From assembly GCA_963717985.1 (NCBI GenBank), contig CAVQYC010000007.1, positions 1 through 64,000 of the forward strand: a DNA stretch of 64,000 nt, written 5' to 3'. Shown piece by piece: positions 54,334 to 61,936 of the stretch. A program made the translations under genes and the position numbers. The notes under the pieces were generated by a model. That model was not told the origin of the DNA. It did no database searches and saw nothing but the letters and a program-made list of their open reading frames with translations. Every line of letters starts with the position of its first letter. The first letter of the stretch is position 1. This DNA comes from BOG-1155 sp963717985. Its GTDB lineage: Bacteria; Desulfobacterota; Syntrophorhabdia; Syntrophorhabdales; WCHB1-27.

Positions 54334-55242
54334 TCAAGGCGGACATTTTGCACAGATTGACCTGAACTGCATGACACTCAGGTAGCGGTCTCCGCGGTCG
54401 GGCAGCATGACAACAACCGTGCCCCCCTTCATCCGCGTAGCTATCCGCAGGGCGCCTACCACTGCCGCCCCACTGGACATGCCGACGAAAACGCCTTCCC
54501 GCCGGGCGAGGACCCTCGTCATCTCGAAGGCTTCGCCGTCTTCAACCACGAGCTTCTCGTCGAGTTTGTCGGGATTATAGATCCTGGGAACAATCGATTC
54601 GCCCATATTCTTGAGACCCTGTATCGCATGACCGAGCGTGGGCTCGACGCCCACGATCCTGACCTGGGGTTTGTGTTCCTTCAGATACCGGCCCGTGCCC
54701 ATGAGCGTGCCGCCCGTGCCCATTCCCGCGACAAATACGTCTACCTCGCCCCCGGTCTGCCGGAATATCTCAGGCCCGGTCGTCTCGTAGTGCGCCAGCA
54801 CGTTGCTCTCGTTGTCATACTGATTGGGCATATAGTACTTGCCCGGCTCCGCGTCAAAAAGTTCGTGCGCCCGCCGTATGGCGCCATCGGTCCCCTCTTT
54901 TGCGGGGGTGAGGAAAACTTCCGCGCCAAGGGCTTCCAGGATAACGCGTCTTTCCGTGCTCACACACTCCGGCATGCACAGCTTAATCTGGTACTCCTTT
55001 GCGGCGGCTATCATTGCAAGGGCAATTCCCGTATTGCCCGACGTGGGCTCCAGGATGACCTTTTCGTGGGTGAGCTGCCCCGACTCCTCGGCCCCCTTAA
55101 TCATGTAGTATGCGGGGCGATCCTTGACCGACCCTCCGGGGTTGCACCCCTCGAGCTTGACAAAAATCCGTGCCCCGGCGTCCCCGTTGAGGTGTATAAG
55201 CTGCACCATCGGTGTGTTTCCGATGGCGGATAGTATGGACAT
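54334..55242 (-). CDS. cysM: Cysteine synthase (O-acetylserine/O-phosphoserine sulfhydrylase family)
   Basis: PLP-dependent cysteine synthase, 302 aa. PLP lysine K40 in EGCNPGGSVKDRPAYYM, substrate loop LEPTSGNTGIALAM, phosphate loop GMGTGGTLMGTGRYLKEH and GMSSGAAVVGALRIA. The length and MPNQYDNESN segment fit the CysM-like branch; CysK cannot be excluded. ATG 55242 follows GGGAGGG. It converges on thrC with a 28-bp gap. Confidence 0.88.
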   Translation of the reverse strand: MSILSAIGNTPMVQLIHLNGDAGARIFVKLEGCNPGGSVKDRPAYYMIKGAEESGQLTHEKVILEPTSGNTGIALAMIAAAKEYQIKLCMPECVSTERRVILEALGAEVFLTPAKEGTDGAIRRAHELFDAEPGKYYMPNQYDNESNVLAHYETTGPEIFRQTGGEVDVFVAGMGTGGTLMGTGRYLKEHKPQVRIVGVEPTLGHAIQGLKNMGESIVPRIYNPDKLDEKLVVEDGEAFEMTRVLARREGVFVGMSSGAAVVGALRIATRMKGGTVVVMLPDRGDRYLSVMQFRSICAKCPP

Positions 55243-55273
55243 CAATCCCTCCCCAAAAAGGCTTCTTGAGCCT

Positions 55274-55873
55274 CTAGGCGTGAGTCCTGGAAGCGGCGAA
55301 AACCCCTTCAAGAAAGAATGTTTCTCCGGGCTCGGCCGACAGGCGCATTTCCCACGACGATAAGGTTTTTGCCTCTTTTTCGAGTACGTAGGTTACTTTC
55401 GCGCTCGCCCTCACATTGGGTGCCGCTCCCGAAAAAACAAGCATTCCTTTTTGTTGGGAAGAAGCCTTTGCCCTGGCGCCCGCGCCTTCCGTCTCTGCCC
55501 TTGTGAGGACTACCACGGCGGATGCGCGCTCCGCAGATGCCTTTTCCTTAATCCGTCTCTTTATGGTTTCTTTCTGAAACTCCGTACGCCACACAAGGGA
55601 GACGCTCTTGAACTCGTCTCCGTTGCCCTCCGGATGCCCCGGTTCGCCTTTATAGGCAAAAACAGCAATCGGTGCAACCCTTCCCTGGCTGCCCAAGGCC
55701 CTCTTCGCCATATCTGCCGCCCTTTCAAATGTAGCCCTGAGCACAGGCGGGAGTGATACTTTCGCATGATTTGCCGCGGCGCCGGCGGGCGGGGGGGCCG
55801 CAGGCATCGGACTGCCCGGGGTGTTCGGGTCGCCTTTCATATAAGGAGGAGTTCTTCTTCTCTTTCGCGTCAT
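55274..55873 (-). CDS. Hypothetical protein with Pro/Ala-rich N-terminus
   Basis: About 199 aa. A disordered Pro/Ala N-terminus (TPPYMKGDPNTPGSPMPAAPPPAG) precedes a compact alpha/beta part with RVAPIAVFAYKGEPG, SVSLVWRTEFQKETIKRRIKEKA and SAVVVLTRAE. No family recognised; no signal peptide. ATG 55873 or TTG 55885. It precedes cysM on the same strand. Confidence 0.55.
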   Translation of the reverse strand: MTRKRRRTPPYMKGDPNTPGSPMPAAPPPAGAAANHAKVSLPPVLRATFERAADMAKRALGSQGRVAPIAVFAYKGEPGHPEGNGDEFKSVSLVWRTEFQKETIKRRIKEKASAERASAVVVLTRAETEGAGARAKASSQQKGMLVFSGAAPNVRASAKVTYVLEKEAKTLSSWEMRLSAEPGETFFLEGVFAASRTHA

Positions 55874-55990
55874 CTCTTCTCTCAACTATATCCCGATGTA
55901 TGCAATCTGTAAAGGAAAATTGCAGCACCGGAAGGCACGGGCGTGGGATACCGGCGCGGCAGGGCCGCGGTTCATTGACCGGCGACGCCC

Positions 55991-57598
55991 CTATTCCACG
56001 TCCATCAGCAACGTCTTGCCGGTCCTGTATCCCTTAATCCGCGTGTCTTTTGCCCTCTCAAAAAACGTACGGACCAGGCCGTGGTCGACGGGCTCGTTGC
56101 ACGTGCGGCCTTGTTCCGGGTCGTAGTAGACAAACTTTTTGTCCAGGAGGAGGCGCTCGAAAATCATCTGCCTCCTCCCGTCCGCTGCCACGGCTTCGGT
56201 AGTGAGGAGATCGCGGCCTGCGGTGATGCCCTCATACCTGTCGAGGAGCTGCTTGACGTAGTTAATAAACCTCACGAGCTTCACAAAGGTGTAGGTGACG
56301 GTTCTGGGAAACAGCGGGTTGAGGGGAAACATGACGCTTGACCGCGTCCATTGGAGGGGAACATCACCGGCGCCGTCGAGGGATACGCTTGCCGGACTGC
56401 CCGGCGACAGGTAGAAGATGCTCGGACCGAGCAGCAGTCTTTGGCCCATGAGAGAGCATAGGGTGTCGAGCAGGTCCGTAGGGCGCTGTCCCGGCAGCCC
56501 GATGATGAAGTGGGCTTCCACCAGGAAGGGCGAGTGATCGAGATAGGGAAGGAGCTGCACGAACGACCTCTGGGTCGTTCTCCCCTGCGTCGCAAGGATT
56601 GACTCGGACAGATCGACGAGGGAAAAGTTAAGCCGCCGAAAGCCGGCCCTGTACATGAGCTCCAGTGTGGGTACATCCATATTCGCAGGATAAATGCCGT
56701 TCATGGCGGACAGGGTGATCTCCCTGCCGACGAACAACTCAAGCACCGCCGCAAAGAACGACCTGTCGAGGTTGAGCATGTCGTCCTCAAAGTCGATCGC
56801 CTCTATGCGTGAGCCTGCGCACGCGTCTATCTCACCCGCGATACTGCCGATATTCCTCTTCCTGTACGGGACCGGAGGTTTCCCGCAAAAGCCGCAGGAA
56901 AAAGGACACCCCCTGGAGGTAAGAAAAAAGGTGTATCGTTTCTTGTGTATCCGGTAACGGTCCGCGTCTAAGAATTGTCGCCCCGGCAGCAGGTTTATGT
57001 CGCTCTCGACATTCGTGCCGGAGAGGTGAAAACGCCCCTTTTCCTTGAAGGAGAGGCCCCCGATCTCTCTTTGTGCCTGTATGTTGCCGTGAGACAAAGC
57101 GGAAACCAGCTCAAAAAACGGCGTTTCGCCCTCTCCCCGCACGCAGTAATCAACATCCCGGTGAGAAAGGAGGCGCTCGGGGAAGAGCGTGGGATGGACG
57201 CCTCCCATCACCGTCACAATCTCCCGGCTCGCCTCTTTGGCCGCCATTGCCACCTCTAACGCCTGTTTTTCGTAGGCGCTGCACATGGAGGCGACAGCTA
57301 CCACATCAGGTTTTTCCTTTTCTACAGCCCTCTTTATTTCGCCGAAGGTGAGTCCGAAGCGGCTATAATGGCTGAAAAACGAAAAAGGGGTATAGGTACC
57401 TTCCTTGTAGAACGGTTCGAGCTCATGGAATTCGTGCCCGCCGAGTCGCTCGGGCTTGGAGCCGGTCCTTGCATCGAGGACGACGACGTCCGCAATGTCC
57501 CCTACGGCTGCGGCGAGATAGAGCAGGCCGAGGGGGTATGTCCTGATCGAGGTGTCGTAGAAGTCCTCTATGGGCGGCTGCACAAGGAGTACTTTCAT
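55991..57598 (-). CDS. B12-binding-domain radical SAM protein
   Basis: 535-aa radical SAM enzyme. An N-terminal cobalamin-binding-type Rossmann domain (MKVLLVQPPIEDFY…YPLGLLYLAAAVGD…VVVLDAR; VMGGVHPTLFPERLLSHRDVDYCVRGEGE) is followed by the 4Fe-4S/SAM motif CPFSCGFC (about residue 255) and a radical SAM barrel. The Asp-x-His-x-x-Gly cobalamin motif is not obvious, so B12 may be lost. Substrate unknown; such proteins often modify lipids or small molecules. Starts at 57598. Confidence 0.85.
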   Translation of the reverse strand: MKVLLVQPPIEDFYDTSIRTYPLGLLYLAAAVGDIADVVVLDARTGSKPERLGGHEFHELEPFYKEGTYTPFSFFSHYSRFGLTFGEIKRAVEKEKPDVVAVASMCSAYEKQALEVAMAAKEASREIVTVMGGVHPTLFPERLLSHRDVDYCVRGEGETPFFELVSALSHGNIQAQREIGGLSFKEKGRFHLSGTNVESDINLLPGRQFLDADRYRIHKKRYTFFLTSRGCPFSCGFCGKPPVPYRKRNIGSIAGEIDACAGSRIEAIDFEDDMLNLDRSFFAAVLELFVGREITLSAMNGIYPANMDVPTLELMYRAGFRRLNFSLVDLSESILATQGRTTQRSFVQLLPYLDHSPFLVEAHFIIGLPGQRPTDLLDTLCSLMGQRLLLGPSIFYLSPGSPASVSLDGAGDVPLQWTRSSVMFPLNPLFPRTVTYTFVKLVRFINYVKQLLDRYEGITAGRDLLTTEAVAADGRRQMIFERLLLDKKFVYYDPEQGRTCNEPVDHGLVRTFFERAKDTRIKGYRTGKTLLMDVE

Positions 57599-57718
57599 GA
57601 TGTTACTATAGTGAAATAATGACACGAAGGAAAGGAAGAAAGCTAAAGACGCCGCAAAACTCCGATTGACACGCTGCCCCGACTCCTGTTACGCTGTCTT
57701 CAAAAAGGGGGCACACCT

Positions 57719-57934
57719 ATGTCACTAGATGGACGCGTCGCGAGGAAGACGGAGATAATCGCAGCTTCCCCCAAGAGTTTTGACCATGCAGTGCAGGTAG
57801 GGTTCAAGCGGGCTTCCAGGACATTGAGGGGCATCACCGGCATAAAGGTGGACAATTGGCGCTGCAAAGTGGAAAACGGGACCATAGTCGAATACCTCGT
57901 CACCCTGAACGTCCTTTTTGTTCTCGAAACATAA
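57719..57934 (+). CDS. Dodecin family flavin-binding protein
   Basis: 71-aa dodecin: small protein forming a 12-mer that stores or buffers flavins. KTEIIAASPKSFDHAVQVGFKRASRTLRGITGIKVDNWRCKVENGTIVEYLVTLNVLFVLE matches the family over its full length, including the flavin-stacking Trp (NWR). Stand-alone gene; a CCGGGC/GCCCGG hairpin follows at 57945-57959. Confidence 0.92.
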   Translation: MSLDGRVARKTEIIAASPKSFDHAVQVGFKRASRTLRGITGIKVDNWRCKVENGTIVEYLVTLNVLFVLET

Positions 57935-58078
57935 CAAAGGCCTACCGGGCTTTGCCCGGCCCGAAATTGACCGGGCGTGCCGCGAAAGGTGGTGCGGCCC
58001 CCCTGCCGGAATGATCCCCGGCCAAACAGACCGGATACCCGTGCGGGGGCGCCGAAGGTAACTGCGTGACAGGCGATA

Positions 58079-58091
58079 GTTCAGCCTGAAC
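58079..58091. promoter_or_regulatory. Palindrome upstream of the formate dehydrogenase promoter
   Basis: GTTCAGCCTGAAC is a perfect inverted repeat about 90 bp upstream of the sigma-54-type promoter, the usual position for an enhancer-binding activator site. The regulator is not in the window. The rest of 57960-58180 contains other GC-rich inverted repeats but no gene. Confidence 0.4.
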
Positions 58092-58180
58092 CTCTGGCAA
58101 ATATACCGGAAAATTCTGCTGTATTTCACGGTTGACGTTTTTGCTCCCTTGGACTCCCTACATATACCGCAGGCCGGTCC

Positions 58181-58196
58181 TGGCATGTTTTATGCT
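58181..58196 (+). promoter_or_regulatory. Sigma-54-type promoter for the formate dehydrogenase operon
   Basis: TGGCATGTTTTATGCT has the invariant GG and GC at the correct -24/-12 spacing (consensus TGGCAC-N5-TTGCA/T). It lies 128 bp before the nuoE-like start. E. coli fdhF is also sigma-54 dependent, which fits the function. Confidence 0.65.
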
Positions 58197-58323
58197 TAAG
58201 ACTACTGCGGCGAGCCCGGAGAACGGCCGGTTGGCGGGGCTATTTGTCTCCAACAACGAAAAAAGCTATAATGATCTATGGTTAGCCGGCACAGGTGAGC
58301 CAATCTGAGTAATCGGGGGCGTT

Positions 58324-58803
58324 ATGGGAGAAGATATTGATCTCAGCAAAGTGGAGGAGATCCTCCAAAAATTTGCAAAGGAGGAAGCATCTCTTATTCC
58401 CGTGCTGCAGGAGGTCCAGGGACTGTTCGGTTATCTGCCCGAGGAGACGCTCGGGGTGATCGGTCGGGGATTGGGCGTATCCATGAGCAGGGTGTACGGA
58501 GTGGTGACGTTTTACTCCCAGTTCTACCTCACGAAGAGAGGGAGACACATAGTGCGGGTATGCCGGGGTACGGCGTGCCACGTGCGGGGTGGAAAGTCGG
58601 TCCTGAGCACGGTGAGGGATTTCCTCGGCGTGAAGGACGGAGAAACCACGGCCGATTTCAACTTCTCACTGGAAACGGTGGCGTGCCTCGGCACGTGCTT
58701 TCTGGCCCCCGTAATGATGGTGGACAGGAGTTACTACGGCAAGATGGTCGGCCCCAAGGTGCCGGCGATACTCGATCAGTTTGCCGATAAGAAGGGGGAC
58801 TAA
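58324..58803 (+). CDS. NuoE-like [2Fe-2S] subunit of a bifurcating-type formate dehydrogenase
   Basis: Thioredoxin-like [2Fe-2S] protein, 159 aa, homologous to NuoE/HydC. The four cluster cysteines are in VCRGTACHVRGG and VACLGTCFLAPVM. VLQEVQGLFGYLPEE and YGVVTFYSQFYL are typical. It passes electrons from the NuoF flavin. First gene of the operon, 1 bp before the fusion gene, under the sigma-54-type promoter. Confidence 0.93.
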   Translation: MGEDIDLSKVEEILQKFAKEEASLIPVLQEVQGLFGYLPEETLGVIGRGLGVSMSRVYGVVTFYSQFYLTKRGRHIVRVCRGTACHVRGGKSVLSTVRDFLGVKDGETTADFNFSLETVACLGTCFLAPVMMVDRSYYGKMVGPKVPAILDQFADKKGD

Positions 58804-58804
58804 G

Positions 58805-61800
58805 GTGAGGAGACTGGCATCACCGTCGGAGCTCACTGAGTTCCGCACATCGTTACAACAGGGAATAGATCCGGAGAAGATCGTCGTCCGTATCTGCATG
58901 ACAGGGTGTCGTGCCTATGGCGCCCTGGAAGCAAGGGACAGCTTCATTCAAGAGATCCGAAGCCGGGGCCTCGAGGATAAGGTGGAGATCCGGGAGACGG
59001 GCTGCCACGGGTTCTGCGCCCGCGCACCGGTTGCGGCCATCGACCCCCTGGACATATTCTATCAGCAGTTCTCAGCCGACGATGTTCCCGAGATCGTCTC
59101 GGAGACGATAGGGAAAGGGCGCATCGTCGAGCGTCTTGCCTACCCGCACCCGTTAACGGGCGACCGCATAGCGCATATCTCGGAAATCCCTTTCTATAAA
59201 GGTCAGACGCAGATCGTCCTCAGGAATTGTGGAAAAATCGATCCGCGGAGCATCGAGCAGTACATCGCGAGGGATGGTTACGCGGCTTTGGCGCGGGCCT
59301 TGCGCCAAAAGCCGGAGGACGTGATAGAAGAGGTGAAGAAGTCGGGTCTTAGGGGCCGGGGCGGCGCGGGCTTCCCGACCGGTATGAAATGGTCGTTCCT
59401 CCGGGCCGCGCCCGGAGACGTGAAATACCTCATCTGCAATGCGGACGAAGGGGACCCGGGGGCCTTCATGGACCGGGCGGTGCTGGAGGGGGACCCCCAT
59501 AGCGTTATGGAGGGCATGCTCGTGGCGGCTTTCGCCACCGGCGCGCGGGCGGGCTACGTCTACGTGAGGGCCGAATATCCTATAGCCGTCGAACATTTGA
59601 AGATTGCCGTGGCCCAGGCTACCGACCTCGGACTCCTCGGAGAGAACATCCTCGGCTCGGGCCTCACCTTTCACCTTAAGATCAAGGAAGGGGCAGGCGC
59701 CTTCGTCTGCGGCGAGGAGACGGCGCTCATCGCCTCCATAGAAGGCCGTCGCGGTACGCCGAGGCCGCGCCCTCCCTTCCCGGCGCAAGCGGGCCTCTTC
59801 GGAAAACCGACGAATATAAACAACGTGGAGACCTTTGCGAATATCGCGCCTATCGTACTGAAAGGAGCGGAATGGTACGCGGGGATGGGCACGCAGTCGA
59901 GCAAGGGGACGAAGATATTCTCCCTTGCGGGGCGCATCAACAATACGGGGCTCGTGGAAGTACCCGTGGGCGTGCCGCTCCATGAAGTCATCTTTTCCAT
60001 CGGCGGCGGCATCCCGAGGGACAGGCGCTTCAAGGCCGTCCAGATGGGAGGGCCTTCGGGCGGCTGCGTGCCCATGAGCCACCTTAACCTCCCCATCGAT
60101 TACGGCTCCCTGGAGTCGGTCGGCGCCATTATGGGATCGGGCGGGATGGTCGTGATGGACCAGAACACGTGCATGGTCGACGTGGCCCGCTTTTTCCTCA
60201 GTTTCACACAGACCGAGTCCTGCGGCAAGTGCGTTCCCTGCCGGATCGGCACGAAACGCATGCTGGAGATCCTGACAAGGATTACCGCAGGTGATGGCCG
60301 GGAAGGGGACATAGAGCTGCTCCAGGAGATGGGACAGTCGATCAAGGACGCGAGTCTGTGCGGTCTGGGGCAGACGGCCCCCAACCCGGTGCTGTCGACG
60401 ATCCGTCACTTCAGGGACGAGTACGAAGCGCACATCCGGCAGAAACGCTGCCCCTCAGGCGTATGCGACGCCCTGGTCTTCGCTCCGTGCGAGAATACCT
60501 GCCCTGTCCGTTGCGACGCGGTCGGCTACGTCTCCCTCGTTGCGGCGGGCAGATACGAGGAAGCCCTCGACCTCATCCGACTCACCATGCCGCTTCCCGG
60601 AATCTGCGGGCGGGTCTGCAATCATCCATGCGAAAAGGTCTGCAAGCGGGGCGAGATCGATGATCCTGTCGCCATCTCCGCGCTCAAGCGCTTTGCGGCC
60701 GACTGGGAGATAAAGCAGGGGAAGCTTGCGCCGCCGACCTTCATCGAGAAACCGAAAAAGGACGCCGTTGCCATCGTGGGAGCGGGTCCCGCCGGGCTGA
60801 ATGCGGCTTATCAGCTTGGCAGGCGCGGCTACCGGGTCACGATCTTTGAGGCGCTCCCTACGGCCGGCGGCATGTTGGCCGTGGGCATCCCCCGTTTTCG
60901 CCTGCCCAGGGAAGTGCTCGACCACGATATCCGTTTCATCCGCCAGCACAACGTCGAGATACTCACGGACAAGGTGCTCGGCAGGGACTTCACCGTCAGG
61001 GGGCTCCTGGAGCAGGGCTACAAGGCGGTCTTCCTCGCCTTGGGCGCTCATCTCGACCAGAGGCTGAATATCCCGGGCGAGGACGCAGAAGGCGTCCTTC
61101 CGGGCGTCGAGTTCCTCAGGCAGGCGAACCTGGGACAGAAGATCGCCATTGGCGAAAAAGTCGCCATAATTGGTGGCGGGAATGTCGCCTTGGACGCGGC
61201 CCGCATGGTCCTCCGTCTCGGCGCAAAGAACGTCACCATAGTGTATCGCAGGACACGGGAGGAGATGCCCGCGAACATAGAGGAGATCGAGGAGGCCGAG
61301 GATGAAAAGATCCGGTTCCTCTACCTCCTCTCACCGACGAGGGTCATTACCGAGAACGGCAAGGTAAGGGGGATCGAGTGCCAGCAGATGAAGCTGGGCG
61401 AGTATGACGCGAGCGGGCGGGCCAAGCCCGTCCCCATCCCCGGCTCCGAGCACGTGCTTGAAGTCGACACCATCATTCCCGAGATCGGTTACGTGCCCGA
61501 GCTCACCTGCCTGAAAGGGGAAAGCGGTTTTTCCATGAACAAGAACGGCACCCTCGCGGTCGACCCCATGACGCTGGAAACGAGCGTGGCCGGCGTCTTC
61601 GCGGGGGGCGACGTGGTGAGCGGTCCGTCGACTATTGTTGAGGCGATGGCGGGCGGATATGTCGCGGCCGAATCCATCGACATGTACCTGAAGGGCCAGG
61701 ACCTTTCCAAGGACCGCGTCTACCGGGCGCAGAGGCGCGCCGACGTGGTATACAGCGAAACAGATGCGGAAGAGGCGGGCGCAGAGAAGGAACGCTACCA

Positions 61801-61936
61801 GATGCCCTACCTGGGTGTGGGCTACCGGGTGAGGGGGTTTACCGAAGTCAATCTGGGGTTCGATGAAAAGACCGCTGTCTGCGAGGCAAAGCGCTGTCTG
61901 CGGTGCGACCTGGAGGGAAGGAGGGACGAGTCATGA
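58805..61936 (+). CDS. NuoF-like NADH dehydrogenase subunit fused to a GltD-like flavoprotein
   Basis: 1043-aa fusion. Residues 1-110: thioredoxin-like [2Fe-2S] domain (CMTGC…ETGCHGFC). About 130-540: NuoF with GRGGAGFPTGMKWSF (NADH/FMN), CNADEGDPGAFMDR and the N3-type cluster ESCGKCVPCRIG (about 472). About 550-640: two-cluster ferredoxin part of GltD (CENTCPVRCD…CGRVCNHPCEKVC). About 650-1000: FAD site VGAGPAGLNAAYQLG and NAD(P)H site IGGGNVALDAARMVLRLGAKNVTIVYRRTREEMPA. It could link NADH, NADPH or ferredoxin to formate. GTG 58805 follows AAGGGGG; overlaps fdhA by 4 bp. Confidence 0.9.
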   Translation: MRRLASPSELTEFRTSLQQGIDPEKIVVRICMTGCRAYGALEARDSFIQEIRSRGLEDKVEIRETGCHGFCARAPVAAIDPLDIFYQQFSADDVPEIVSETIGKGRIVERLAYPHPLTGDRIAHISEIPFYKGQTQIVLRNCGKIDPRSIEQYIARDGYAALARALRQKPEDVIEEVKKSGLRGRGGAGFPTGMKWSFLRAAPGDVKYLICNADEGDPGAFMDRAVLEGDPHSVMEGMLVAAFATGARAGYVYVRAEYPIAVEHLKIAVAQATDLGLLGENILGSGLTFHLKIKEGAGAFVCGEETALIASIEGRRGTPRPRPPFPAQAGLFGKPTNINNVETFANIAPIVLKGAEWYAGMGTQSSKGTKIFSLAGRINNTGLVEVPVGVPLHEVIFSIGGGIPRDRRFKAVQMGGPSGGCVPMSHLNLPIDYGSLESVGAIMGSGGMVVMDQNTCMVDVARFFLSFTQTESCGKCVPCRIGTKRMLEILTRITAGDGREGDIELLQEMGQSIKDASLCGLGQTAPNPVLSTIRHFRDEYEAHIRQKRCPSGVCDALVFAPCENTCPVRCDAVGYVSLVAAGRYEEALDLIRLTMPLPGICGRVCNHPCEKVCKRGEIDDPVAISALKRFAADWEIKQGKLAPPTFIEKPKKDAVAIVGAGPAGLNAAYQLGRRGYRVTIFEALPTAGGMLAVGIPRFRLPREVLDHDIRFIRQHNVEILTDKVLGRDFTVRGLLEQGYKAVFLALGAHLDQRLNIPGEDAEGVLPGVEFLRQANLGQKIAIGEKVAIIGGGNVALDAARMVLRLGAKNVTIVYRRTREEMPANIEEIEEAEDEKIRFLYLLSPTRVITENGKVRGIECQQMKLGEYDASGRAKPVPIPGSEHVLEVDTIIPEIGYVPELTCLKGESGFSMNKNGTLAVDPMTLETSVAGVFAGGDVVSGPSTIVEAMAGGYVAAESIDMYLKGQDLSKDRVYRAQRRADVVYSETDAEEAGAEKERYQMPYLGVGYRVRGFTEVNLGFDEKTAVCEAKRCLRCDLEGRRDES

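Noticed and set aside
59153..60433. 426-aa open frame antisense to the NuoF-GltD gene
   Set aside because: Long antisense frames are common in GC-rich coding DNA; the composition is low-complexity Arg/His/Ala and the plus-strand gene is certain.
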